A stretch of DNA of 22,091 nucleotides from Spirochaetaceae bacterium (GCA_031257075.1 JAIRPM010000196.1:1-22091), one strand, 5' to 3'. Numbered from the stretch's first letter, positions 7,598-15,419 are shown. Notes: generated from the sequence alone by a model not told the origin. Made by a program: numbers and translations.

Positions 7598-7610
7598 CGG
7601 GCATCCTCCT

Positions 7611-9521
7611 TTACGCCGCTCCCATCCTCATCAGTACTTCGAGCATTGAATTGACGGTGGTAACAAAACGGGCGGCGGCTTGATAGCCGTGCTGGTATTT
7701 AATCATATTGGATAATTCTTCGTCCATGTTGACGCCGGCAACCGATTGGCGCAGTTCATGGAGGCGTTTCATAATCTGGTTCTGCGTTTCCAGCGCCCTC
7801 TCGCTCTGTTCGCCCATCATGCCGATTCTGCCTGTGGCATCGGCAAAATAATCATCAAACGTGCCGAGCCTGCCTACCATGACAATATTGTTGCGGATAG
7901 ACGCGATAGCCTGCGCCGCGTCCCCATTCCCCGGATTGGCCGGCCGGCCGTTTAACCCGTAACCGGAAGCGATAGACGCGAGTTCCGTTTTCAGAACGCC
8001 GTTAATGTCTACCCACGCGGACGGGTGCGCGACAGGCGCTGTCGAAAACTGGTCGGTATCGCCCGCGAGTACGTTTATCGCGTCCGCCTGCGCCCAGTCG
8101 TAAACCTGTCCCCGCTCCAAAACGCCCGCGTAATCCGCCAGAAACATCCCGCTGTCTTCGATATGCCGTATCACAAAATCGGGCGCGGCCGGAGCGCCGT
8201 CCACGGTGGACGAATTGCGCGTAATCGTGCCTTTGAGCGAAAGCCGGCCGTCACGGTTAAGCCGCGCCACAACATCCGCCCCCGAATTGTTAATCCGCTG
8301 AACCACCTCCGCTACCGTATCTTCAGCGTAATAGGGCACCTGCACGGTGGCATTGGGGTCGGTCGCCGTAGCCGCCGACAGCGTAATTTGCCCGCCTATG
8401 CCGATTTGGGCGCGTTCTTCAAGGGTATTTGTCCCGTTAATGCGGAAAATATATGACGAATCGTACTCGCCGTCCCCGTTGCGGTCGTAATTGCCGGCCA
8501 CATTGGTCGTGTAATGCGCTTCGCGGAAAAAATCGAGGCCGGTGCGCCCGTTCAGGCCGTAGCCGGGACGGTGGTTTTCGTTCACCAGGTCGATAAAATT
8601 CATCGTCATATTATCGAGGTTCTGAATTTCGGTTTTGAGCGTTTCATCGCGCAGTTCAAGAAGAGACGCAAGGCTGCCGCTTCCCGGCGCGGGCGCGAAA
8701 TCTTCCAGCGTATCCGTCCAGCGTATGCGGCCGTAACCTTCGGTATCCACGCCGGAATTGATTTCAAACTGCCTGCCTATTTTCCCCTGCACAAGGACAA
8801 CGCCGTCCGTATGAATCATAAATTCATCCGGGTCGCGGCGGTTTACGCGAATATCAACAATGGACGAAAGTTTGTCTATAAGTAAATCGCGGCGGTCGTA
8901 AAGGTCGTTGGGGCGGTCGCCCTGCGCCTCTACACGGGAAATGTCGCGGTTCAGGCCGGCAATTTGCCTCGACAATTCGTTTACGCGGTCAACGGTGAGG
9001 ATGATGTCCTCGTTGGCCATATTTTGCAGCGTTTTAAGCCCTTTGTAGTGTTCATGGATGCTGTCAACAAGGTTTTCCCCCCGCCGCAGGAGCGCCGAAC
9101 GGGACGACATTTCGGCGGGTTTGTTTGCCAATTCCTGCCATGCGTCCCAGAAAGCGTCCATTTTGGGGCGGATACCGTTTTCGCTAACCTCCATGTGGAG
9201 CTGCTCCATCTGGCGCACATAGGTATCGCGGGTCTGCCAGTACCCTTCGCCGCCGGCCTGCGCCACAATACGAGCGTCAAGCAGCTGGTCGCGCGCCCGT
9301 TCTATCCGCTGTACAACAACGCCCTGCCCGATTTGACCCGGCGTTTCCTCGCGGTTCAGCCCCGGCAGATATATAGGTTCCATTTCGTTAAATTCAATCC
9401 GTTGACGTGAATACCCTTCCGTGGAAGCGTTGGATAAATTATGACCGGTAACTTGCAGCGCGTTTTCGTGCGCCATAACGCCGCGCTTGCCGATTTCCAA
9501 ACCGGAAAATGTTGATGTCAT
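7611..9521 (-). CDS. flgK: Flagellar hook-associated protein 1 (hook-filament junction)
   Basis: Exported junction protein between the periplasmic-flagellum hook and filament. From ATG 9521 the product has 636 residues. The N-terminal MTSTFSGLEIGKRGVMAHENALQVTGHNLSNASTE-type rod/hook signature and the C-terminal segment MDEELSNMIKYQHGYQAAARFVTTVNSMLEVLMRMG are diagnostic of FlgK; both ends form coiled coils in the D0 domain. The frame extends to 9584, but the extra 21 residues do not fit the family, and a strong GGGAGG lies 5 nt before ATG 9521. A sigma-28-like promoter sits upstream. Unlike the usual flagellar arrangement, flgL does not follow; lolD begins 68 bp downstream on the same strand with no terminator visible between them. 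Confidence 0.96.
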   Translation of the reverse strand: MTSTFSGLEIGKRGVMAHENALQVTGHNLSNASTEGYSRQRIEFNEMEPIYLPGLNREETPGQIGQGVVVQRIERARDQLLDARIVAQAGGEGYWQTRDTYVRQMEQLHMEVSENGIRPKMDAFWDAWQELANKPAEMSSRSALLRRGENLVDSIHEHYKGLKTLQNMANEDIILTVDRVNELSRQIAGLNRDISRVEAQGDRPNDLYDRRDLLIDKLSSIVDIRVNRRDPDEFMIHTDGVVLVQGKIGRQFEINSGVDTEGYGRIRWTDTLEDFAPAPGSGSLASLLELRDETLKTEIQNLDNMTMNFIDLVNENHRPGYGLNGRTGLDFFREAHYTTNVAGNYDRNGDGEYDSSYIFRINGTNTLEERAQIGIGGQITLSAATATDPNATVQVPYYAEDTVAEVVQRINNSGADVVARLNRDGRLSLKGTITRNSSTVDGAPAAPDFVIRHIEDSGMFLADYAGVLERGQVYDWAQADAINVLAGDTDQFSTAPVAHPSAWVDINGVLKTELASIASGYGLNGRPANPGNGDAAQAIASIRNNIVMVGRLGTFDDYFADATGRIGMMGEQSERALETQNQIMKRLHELRQSVAGVNMDEELSNMIKYQHGYQAAARFVTTVNSMLEVLMRMGAA

Positions 9522-9584
9522 AGTAGCCTCCCATAACAGCACGGCGGGGGCAGCATACCATTGACCCCCTCCCCGCTGTTTCAA

Positions 9585-9611
9585 TTATCGGTTTTTTAAT
9601 AAAGAGAATTA
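9585..9611 (-). promoter_or_regulatory. Sigma-28 (FliA)-like promoter for flgK
   Basis: On the minus strand TAAT (9608-9611), a 15-nt spacer and ACCGATAA (9585-9592), against the FliA consensus TAAA-N15-GCCGATAA. The start would fall about 57 nt before the flgK ATG. FliA control of flgK is usual in late flagellar regulons. The -10 matches 7 of 8 and the -35 core 3 of 4. Confidence 0.55.
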
Positions 9612-9615
9612 AGAC

Positions 9616-9646
9616 AGCGCTGATTACATTGACTCTCATCAGCGTT
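9616..9646. repeat. Dispersed 31-bp hairpin element, copy A
   Basis: AGCGCTGAT (9616-9624), a 13-nt loop, and ATCAGCGTT (9638-9646) form a 9-bp stem with one G-T pair. The reverse complement of 19472-19502 matches it at 28 of 31 positions. It lies between the divergent flgK and flhF promoters. No T-tract of terminator length follows. Confidence 0.8.
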
Positions 9647-9675
9647 TTCTTCAGGCCGGGCGTTGATGCCGGTAC

Positions 9676-9704
9676 TTGAATATATCCGCCGGGCATACTA
9701 TTCT
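9676..9704 (+). promoter_or_regulatory. Possible promoter for flhF
   Basis: TTGAAT (9676-9681), 17-nt spacer and TATTCT (9699-9704), each 4 of 6 to the sigma-70 consensus. It would give a leader of about 10 nt that consists almost entirely of the GGGGAGAGGG ribosome site before ATG 9722. Plausible position, modest match. Confidence 0.35.
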
Positions 9705-9721
9705 GATTAGGGGAGAGGGAT

Positions 9722-10987
9722 ATGGTAACATACGAACCATTTACTATTATACGTCCGACATTAGAACTGTGCAAACAGCGGGCAAATGAATTATACGGTG
9801 TAGAATATGAAATTCTTCAAAAAAACTATATTGAAAGGCCGGTTTTTTTCGGTTTGTTTAAAAAAAATGAATGTAAAATAATCGGGTATCCAAAACCAAA
9901 ACCGGACATGTCGAAATTCGCGACAAAAATTTACGGCCTAAAGCAAAAGCAGCCTGACCTTCCAGAGGCATCTGAAAATTTATTTTCAAATGAAAAAGAA
10001 AAATTTTTATCGCTGGCGCAGGAGCATACCGGCACCGACCCGAAAACAACGCAAATTCTTGCCGAACTGAGCAAGATAAACGAAAAGATTGAATCGCTGC
10101 AGCCTTCCGCCGCCGAAAACGAACATATAAATATATGCCGCATAAATGAATTGCTGGAACAGAATGATTTTCTCCCCGCGTTTCGCAAGAAAATTACAGA
10201 CCGTCTAAAAAAAGAAATTCCCTACGAAACACTCAACAATTTTTATGAACTTGAACAGCAAACGCTCGAATGGATCGCCGGTGAAATAAAAATTTACGAA
10301 CAAGAACGGCGCTTCAAATCTCCCCATATCATTGTACTGGTAGGGCCGACCGGCGTTGGAAAAACAACGACGGCCGGCAAACTCGCGGCGCTCTATTTTT
10401 TTGACAAAGAGAGGCGCTTTAAGCCCGGCCTTATCACCATTGACCAATTCCGCATAGGAGGTGTCGCGCAACTCAGCCAGTATGCGGAAATTCTGGAAAT
10501 TCCTTTTGCTACAGCAACGACAGCGGATGAATTAAACCTAAAACTTACATTAATGAAAGAAAATGCCGATGTAATTATAGTAGATACGATTGGAAGAAGC
10601 CCTCGTGACAGTATAGAACTTGCGGAAATGAAAGAAATTCTTGAGAGTTGCGGCAGCCGTGCGGAATGTTTTCTTACGGTGTCCGCGGCAACCAAGGCGC
10701 TTGATTTTGTTTCGATAGCGAAACAATTTGAGATTTTCAATTACTGCTCTGTTATTGTTACCAAATTGGATGAAACGATGCATGCCGGCAATGTGATAAG
10801 CGTTCTCGCGGAAATGGGCAAGAGCATCGCGTTTCTGGCTGATGGTCAAACCGCAACGACAGACTATCTGAAAAAGGCAGACCCCATTCGGCTCTTAATC
10901 AATCTGGACGGCTTTGAGGTAAACCGCAGCCGTTTAGAAAAAATGTTTCCGCCTCGTAATTTGACGCGGACAACAAAGGGAGTTTAA
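9722..10987 (+). CDS. flhF: Flagellar SRP-type GTPase
   Basis: Membrane-associated GTPase that sets the place and number of flagella, in spirochaetes near the cell poles. The 421-residue product has the FlhF plan: a basic, variable N-terminal B domain (1 to about 110), an N domain, and a G domain with G1 GPTGVGKTTTAGKLA (about 208-222), the DQFRIGGVAQLSQYAEILEIPF insertion box, G3 DTIGRSP near residue 288 and G4 TKLDE near 346, ending with the family segment GKSIAFLADGQ. The ATG start follows a strong GGGGAGAGGG. flhG begins 1 nt after its stop, so the GTPase and its activator are co-expressed. Here flhF is next to flgK rather than behind flhA, which is an unusual neighbourhood. Confidence 0.96.
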   Translation: MVTYEPFTIIRPTLELCKQRANELYGVEYEILQKNYIERPVFFGLFKKNECKIIGYPKPKPDMSKFATKIYGLKQKQPDLPEASENLFSNEKEKFLSLAQEHTGTDPKTTQILAELSKINEKIESLQPSAAENEHINICRINELLEQNDFLPAFRKKITDRLKKEIPYETLNNFYELEQQTLEWIAGEIKIYEQERRFKSPHIIVLVGPTGVGKTTTAGKLAALYFFDKERRFKPGLITIDQFRIGGVAQLSQYAEILEIPFATATTADELNLKLTLMKENADVIIVDTIGRSPRDSIELAEMKEILESCGSRAECFLTVSAATKALDFVSIAKQFEIFNYCSVIVTKLDETMHAGNVISVLAEMGKSIAFLADGQTATTDYLKKADPIRLLINLDGFEVNRSRLEKMFPPRNLTRTTKGV

Positions 10988-10988
10988 T

Positions 10989-11885
10989 GTGGAAGACCAG
11001 GCGGAAAAACTGCGCGAAATGGTGAAAAACAAAAACGGGAACAGCGCGTCAGCGCCGCCCGCGCCGGTTGCCGGCAACAAACGCGAAGGCAAAAAAACGC
11101 GCATCATCACGGTGGTGAGCGGCAAAGGCGGTGTCGGAAAAACAAATATGTCCGTGAATATGGCCATCTCGTATGCACGTATGGGAAAAAAGGTCGTTGT
11201 TATGGATGTCGACCTGGGCCTTTCCAATGTGAATATTCTGCTGAATGCTATTCCTAAATACAATCTGCTGCATGTTATACGCAAACAAAAAACAATGAAA
11301 GAAATTCTTGTGGAAACGCCTTATGGTATTTCCTTTATCGGCGGAGCGTCCGGTTTTTCAGAAATAGCAAATATGGCTACGGAAGAACGGCAAAATTTTA
11401 TTAATGAAATGCAGACGCTTGCTAGTTTTGATATAATTATTTTAGATACCGGCGCAGGCGTTTCCGACAATGTTATCGATTTTACCGCGCCCGCCGATGA
11501 TGTGGTCATTGTTACCAACAAAGAACCGACCGCCATAACTGACGCTTACGGGATTATCAAAATCATCGCCACCAAAATTGACAACGCGGAAATGGGTATC
11601 AATCTGATAGTAAACCGCGTGGCAAATGCCGCGGAAGCGCTCAAAGTTGCCGACAAACTGATAAAAGTAGTTCAGCAGTTTCTAAATGTAAAACTTGATT
11701 ATCTGGGCTTTGTATACGAAGATGACAGTGTCGGGCATGCCGTGGAAAAACAAAAACCTTTCGCGGTAGAAAACCCGCGCTGCAAAGCTTCGCAATGCGT
11801 TCAGTATATTGTAAGCCGTCTTGAAAAAACCGAAATCCGCGCTACGGGTTTCGGCGGTATTTTTAAGCGTATGTTTGGCGGCTGA
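10989..11885 (+). CDS. flhG: MinD-like ATPase, FlhF GTPase activator and flagellar number regulator
   Basis: A 298-residue ParA/MinD-family ATPase. Its N-terminal EDQAEKLREM contains the DQAxxLR motif that in FlhG (YlxH) stimulates FlhF GTP hydrolysis. Deviant Walker A SGKGGVGKTN spans residues 44-53, and Walker A' DVDLGLSNVNILL follows. DIIILDTGAGVSD is the Walker B region, and the C-terminus GGIFKRMFGG looks like a membrane-targeting amphipathic helix. The start is GTG, 1 nt after the flhF stop, with GGGAG about 6 nt upstream; an overlapping ATG is out of frame. It converges with the next gene across only 4 bp, with no terminator visible, so the two transcripts may overlap at their 3' ends. 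Confidence 0.95.
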   Translation: MEDQAEKLREMVKNKNGNSASAPPAPVAGNKREGKKTRIITVVSGKGGVGKTNMSVNMAISYARMGKKVVVMDVDLGLSNVNILLNAIPKYNLLHVIRKQKTMKEILVETPYGISFIGGASGFSEIANMATEERQNFINEMQTLASFDIIILDTGAGVSDNVIDFTAPADDVVIVTNKEPTAITDAYGIIKIIATKIDNAEMGINLIVNRVANAAEALKVADKLIKVVQQFLNVKLDYLGFVYEDDSVGHAVEKQKPFAVENPRCKASQCVQYIVSRLEKTEIRATGFGGIFKRMFGG

Positions 11886-11889
11886 TGCC

Positions 11890-12381
11890 CTACTTGTTTT
11901 TCCGCTGTCCGACAAAAATTTCCATTTCCACCGCGGCAAGCGGCTTGCCCAGCCGGGCGGCAATAGCGGCGGCCGGCAGTCCGCGGGCGGCTAGTTCCGC
12001 AACGCCGGGCTGTTCCTGCGGCGGCGTTTGCGCGCCTTCCGCCGGTTTATAACCTTCCCCGCGCGCGTTGTAAGCAGCGGCCTGAGGAGGGGGGGGGCTG
12101 GCGGCCGCAACGGTCGGCCTCTGCGCGGCGAGTTCCTTGTTCAATATACGAATACGTTTATCAACCTCCGCAAGAATTTCACGGAGGGCGCGGACGCGTT
12201 CTTCGACAAGCAGCGAATCGCGGTCGGTAACACGGTCTATATCGTTCAAAATAAGGTCTACCGCCTCACGAGTCTGCGCGGGGACGCGCTCTATCGTTGT
12301 ACGTTTTTTTACATAAGCGCGCAGATAAAAAAAACCGGCAACAGCGGCCAAAAGCGCCGCCGATGAAAAAATATACGCCAT
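11890..12381 (-). CDS. SwrB-like single-pass membrane protein of unknown function
   Basis: A 163-residue protein. One N-terminal transmembrane helix (about 3-20) is followed by a charged, probably coiled-coil region (about 35-85: ILNDIDRVTDRDSLLVEERVRALREI...), a Pro/Ala-rich linker (90-130) and a C-terminal helix-turn-helix-like motif VAELAARGLPAAAIAARLGKPLAAVEMEI. This architecture resembles Bacillus SwrB and the DUF6115-type proteins often found near flhF-flhG, where SwrB assists flagellar assembly; the relation is my inference from architecture and neighbourhood. A G9 run (coding C9) encodes the linker prolines at 96-99. The gene follows the alarmone synthetase by 6 bp, so expression is probably from that operon, while it meets flhG head-to-head at the 3' end. 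No good Shine-Dalgarno is visible. Confidence 0.7.
   Translation of the reverse strand: MAYIFSSAALLAAVAGFFYLRAYVKKRTTIERVPAQTREAVDLILNDIDRVTDRDSLLVEERVRALREILAEVDKRIRILNKELAAQRPTVAAASPPPPQAAAYNARGEGYKPAEGAQTPPQEQPGVAELAARGLPAAAIAARLGKPLAAVEMEIFVGQRKNK
12089..12097. repeat. G9/C9 homopolymer in SwrB-like gene
   Basis: Nine G on the plus strand, nine C in the coding strand, encoding Pro residues in the linker. A one-base change would frameshift away the C-terminal helix-turn-helix-like motif while leaving the membrane anchor intact. Confidence 0.95.
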
Positions 12382-12387
12382 ATCCGC

Positions 12388-13653
12388 TCACATACGAAGT
12401 TTTTCCAACAGCAGGGTTTTGAAACGCCGCGCCTGTTCAAATTCATAGTCAAGGTTGAGCGCGGCTTCGCAGTCGGCAAGCGCGGCAGGATAATCTTCTA
12501 TATGGTAATAAACCTGCGCGCGCCGGTACAGACAAAATACTTGATAGGGATAAATGGCCAGCGATTTTCCAAAATCCTCGGCGGCGGCCTGCCATTCTTT
12601 CAGGCATGAACGGACTATGCCGCAATAGTAAGCAGATTTATATGAAGACGGGTCGAGCAGCAGCGATTGTTCAAAATCATCTATCGCTTCTTTGTAACGC
12701 CCCTGCGCGAAATACGCCATACCACGATGCTTCAAAATGACGGCGGCAATTTTATCCGCCGGATTCATACCCATAATAATTGAGTAAAAGCCTATCGCTT
12801 CGGCAAAAAGGCCGCGGTTGTGCGCATAGAGCGCGTTGAGGAGGAGGTCGTCGATAGAAGACGAATCCCCCTGAAATGGGCGCGATTCCGCCGGCGCCGC
12901 CATTTTTTCCGGGTGCGCTTCATTAAAAAGCGCTGCATCCATCCGCATTTCTATCTGGTTAAAAAATTCGCGCCGGCGCTGGCCAAGCTGCCTCTGAAGT
13001 TGTTGCTGGTAATGGCGTATTTCTTCGAAAATTGCATCGGCAAGCGTTAAACTTGCGTTTACGGCGGCAAGTTTGCGTTTCATCGGAAGGTCGTAGGGTG
13101 TCCATTCCGCTTTGTAAACAAGTTCATGTTCCACTTCCGCCCATGCATCCTGTAAAATTGTCCGCACCTGAATTTCGGCGATTTCACCGGTAAAATCGCC
13201 GCCGCCGGCTTTGCGGTACATGCTTCCGGCCTCGGCGGGTATCCGTACAAGCAGATGAAGCGAATTGTACCCGAATTCCTTAAACGACTCGTTGCCTTTG
13301 CGTTCAACCTGCGCCACTGTAAAATGTTCCGTGATAACTTGTTTTGCCGCTTGAATATCGTCAATAAACGGGCACACTATACGGATGCCTATAGTATCAT
13401 GAATCAGCGGAAGACCACCGCCGTCATCGCTTTGTTCACCCCGCGCTTTTTTGCGGTCTTTAAGATAACGTATATATTTTTTAAAATAACTGTCAAAACT
13501 TTTCACCCGCGCCTTTACTGTATAATTGGACGGCAGCCCTTCAAGGCATTTTTCAAGCATATCCTCCATTAGGCGGGTTATCTGCTTGCGGCTTTCGTAG
13601 TCTTTGTTAAATTCTTCGCGCAAACGGCTTTTGTCAGGTAATTTTTTTTTCAT
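12388..13653 (-). CDS. Synthetase-only RelA/SpoT-family alarmone synthetase with TPR tail
   Basis: A 421-residue cytoplasmic protein predicted to transfer pyrophosphate from ATP to GDP/GTP. The RelA/SpoT synthetase domain covers about 20-200: KARVKSFDSYFKK (47-59), HDTIGIRIVCPF (85-96) with the catalytic-site Asp86, GYNSLHLLV (128-136), EIQVRT (160-165) with the catalytic Glu160, and WAEVEHELVYK (171-181). No HD hydrolase, TGS or ACT domain is present, so it resembles a small alarmone synthetase rather than long Rel. From about 265 to 415 there are roughly four TPR units (for example HRGMAYFAQGRYKEAIDDFEQSLLLDPSSY), an uncommon tail that suggests regulation by a protein partner. It starts 8 bp after the nucleoside kinase stop without a ribosome site, suggesting coupling. 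Catalytic activity is inferred. Confidence 0.9.
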   Translation of the reverse strand: MKKKLPDKSRLREEFNKDYESRKQITRLMEDMLEKCLEGLPSNYTVKARVKSFDSYFKKYIRYLKDRKKARGEQSDDGGGLPLIHDTIGIRIVCPFIDDIQAAKQVITEHFTVAQVERKGNESFKEFGYNSLHLLVRIPAEAGSMYRKAGGGDFTGEIAEIQVRTILQDAWAEVEHELVYKAEWTPYDLPMKRKLAAVNASLTLADAIFEEIRHYQQQLQRQLGQRRREFFNQIEMRMDAALFNEAHPEKMAAPAESRPFQGDSSSIDDLLLNALYAHNRGLFAEAIGFYSIIMGMNPADKIAAVILKHRGMAYFAQGRYKEAIDDFEQSLLLDPSSYKSAYYCGIVRSCLKEWQAAAEDFGKSLAIYPYQVFCLYRRAQVYYHIEDYPAALADCEAALNLDYEFEQARRFKTLLLEKLRM

Positions 13654-13661
13654 AGCGCCGT

Positions 13662-15242
13662 TTAATATTTGAATTCACTATTGCCGATAAATTCACGCAG
13701 TATGCTTATGCCGGAGATATACTGCGGCGAAATAGCCGCAAAATTTTCTAAAAGATTTAGAAGCCGTGCCGCCTCGGCATGAACCGGTTCCCCAACCGGC
13801 ACAGAACGCAAAAGCGGTTCGGCATAGATGCGCAGTACGCCGAGTTCGTACTCCAGCGCCGAATTGATAATGGTATCCGCCGTGTTTTGAAACGGAAAAA
13901 TATGCCGCAGTTCGCCGCGCCGGACGCTGGGCCACATGCTCAATGTGCGGGACGCGGGAATCGCGCGGAACTGGTTGTCGCGGACTATGCGCCGGATAAG
14001 CCGGTTATCGGCTGCGGAGATGCGGTGATGTTCATCCAGTTTTATTTGCGTAAGCGCGGAAACATACAGTTTGTATTTTTTTTCGCGGGGAACGCCGGGC
14101 GTGAGCGCGTCATTGAGCGCATGAATGCCCTCTAGAATAAGCGCCGAACGGGGGCTCAGCCGTATTTCTTTGCCGCTGGTACGAAGCCCTGTTTTGAAAT
14201 CGAATTTGGGAAGAGTAACAGTTTCACCGGAGAGAAGCGCTATAAGTTGTTTGTTCAAATAAGGTATATCGAGCGCTTCTAAACATTCAAAATCCGGTTT
14301 GCCGTCTTCATCGCGTGGAACGTTATCGGGATGAAGGTAATAATCATCTAAACTTACAACGATGGGGGAAAGACCTAGCACCTGCAAATGCAGGCAGAGC
14401 CGTTTTGCTGAAGTGGTTTTCCCCGAACTAGACGGGCCGGCCAGCAGAATAACGCGCGTTTTGTCATGCTGTTCAAAAATGCTCTGCGCCGCGGCGGAAA
14501 AGTTTTTTTCTGAATATACTTCAATTAACCGTATAAAATCCTGTACATTCCTGCCGCCGCTCGCCGCTATCGCATTTAATTCCGGTACAGAATGAACGCC
14601 GCAGATATCAGCCCATTCTTTATATTTATCATGCAGTTTCAGAATCTGAGGCGCCGGTTTGGTAAATATATCTTTTTTTGATATATCAGAAATAAGTACA
14701 AAACCTTTGTGGTATTGCCTCAGGCAAAATGATGACAGCATGCCTGTGCGCGGCAGCAGCGGTTCACGGTATATATCAAAAAAATCCGCGCACCGGTTTA
14801 CCTTGACGGAAGCTTTGCCGCAGCTTCGCACATGGCGCGCAAGCGCGGACTGCCCCTGCGCGCTAAAGTACGAATCCGCCTCCTGGGCGGCAAGATATAC
14901 GGTTTCGACAACCCTGTCGTCCGCGATAATAGAACGCATTTCTGTTTCCAGCAGGCACAGTTCCGCTTCCTGCGGCAGGGTTTGGTCTGTGTACGTCCAG
15001 TAGTAGCAATCATCGAGCGGCTGGCCGATAAAAAGGCTGCGGTTTTTAAGAACACGAGAAGCGGCCATACAAAGCACGTAAGCAAAGGTGCGCTGCGCGG
15101 CTTTTACCCCCTCCGCCGAATCGAGATATACAGGGACAGTTGTACTATGAGCGGCAAGTGTCGCTGCGGGTTTTTCACAGAGCGGAATCATTTCGTTATT
15201 CGCATAAAGCGCGGCGACGACTTTTTCGTTCATAGCATCCAT
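13662..15242 (-). CDS. Uridine-kinase-like nucleoside kinase with ThrRS-type N-terminal domain
   Basis: A 526-residue protein. Residues of about 50-210 resemble the second additional domain of threonyl-tRNA synthetase found in this kinase family. Residues 263-470 are a phosphoribulokinase/uridine-kinase P-loop domain, with Walker A GPSSSGKT (269-276), VSLDDYYLHPDNVPRDEDGKPDFE (substrate lid region) and LILEGIHALN as the Walker B-like strand. It should phosphorylate a nucleoside, but the substrate is not readable from sequence. Two ATG codons are possible (15242 and 15233). The second gives the family-like MNEKV start; neither has a strong ribosome site. It lies 32 bp downstream of tRNA-Leu and 8 bp before the alarmone synthetase gene, all on one strand, so co-transcription with both is likely. 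Confidence 0.88.
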   Translation of the reverse strand: MDAMNEKVVAALYANNEMIPLCEKPAATLAAHSTTVPVYLDSAEGVKAAQRTFAYVLCMAASRVLKNRSLFIGQPLDDCYYWTYTDQTLPQEAELCLLETEMRSIIADDRVVETVYLAAQEADSYFSAQGQSALARHVRSCGKASVKVNRCADFFDIYREPLLPRTGMLSSFCLRQYHKGFVLISDISKKDIFTKPAPQILKLHDKYKEWADICGVHSVPELNAIAASGGRNVQDFIRLIEVYSEKNFSAAAQSIFEQHDKTRVILLAGPSSSGKTTSAKRLCLHLQVLGLSPIVVSLDDYYLHPDNVPRDEDGKPDFECLEALDIPYLNKQLIALLSGETVTLPKFDFKTGLRTSGKEIRLSPRSALILEGIHALNDALTPGVPREKKYKLYVSALTQIKLDEHHRISAADNRLIRRIVRDNQFRAIPASRTLSMWPSVRRGELRHIFPFQNTADTIINSALEYELGVLRIYAEPLLRSVPVGEPVHAEAARLLNLLENFAAISPQYISGISILREFIGNSEFKY

Positions 15243-15274
15243 AAGTACAGTCAGGTTAATGTGTGTGTTACAAC

Positions 15275-15356
15275 TGCGGCCAAGAAGACTTGAACTTCCA
15301 TGCCTCTCGGCACTAGCACCTCAAGCTAGCGTGTCTACCAATTCCACCATGGCCGC
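15275..15356 (-). tRNA. tRNA-Leu, anticodon GAG
   Basis: The 82-nt minus-strand sequence folds as a class II tRNA. The acceptor is GCGGCCA with TGGCCGC. The D-loop region GGAATTGGTAGAC is typical of tRNA-Leu. The anticodon stem-loop is CTAGC TTGAGGT GCTAG with GAG at 15320-15322, and the long variable arm is TGCC-GAGA-GGCA. The T arm is GGAAG TTCAAGT CTTCT, with discriminator A. The CCA end is not encoded. It decodes CUC/CUU Leu codons. No terminator is visible before the nucleoside kinase gene. Confidence 0.97.
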
Positions 15357-15389
15357 AACAGACGCCTCTTTTGACAGGCGCTTGTTGCC

Positions 15390-15419
15390 AGCATACCCCG
15401 TTCCGCCTAAAAACGTCAA
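15390..15419 (-). promoter_or_regulatory. Sigma-70-type promoter for tRNA-Leu operon
   Basis: On the minus strand TTGACG (15414-15419), an 18-nt spacer and TATGCT (15390-15395). Both boxes are 5 of 6 to consensus. Transcription would start near 15383 and give a leader of about 27 nt before the tRNA; the leader can form a small CGCCT/AGGCG hairpin. With no terminator after the tRNA, this promoter probably also drives the kinase and alarmone synthetase genes. Confidence 0.65.

Noticed and set aside
7573..7610. Terminator between flgK and lolD
   Set aside because: A short TGCCC/GGGCA inverted repeat exists, but there is no following U-tract at a suitable distance.
9522..9584. Upstream extension of flgK
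   Set aside because: The added 21 residues do not match FlgK, and the strong GGGAGG site sits 5 nt before ATG 9521.
13683..13690. GCCGATAA as another sigma-28 promoter
   Set aside because: It lies inside the kinase coding region, antisense, without a suitable -35 and not pointing at a gene start. Similar octamers inside murA (near 1413) and the kinase gene (near 14005 and 15023) were dismissed for the same reasons.
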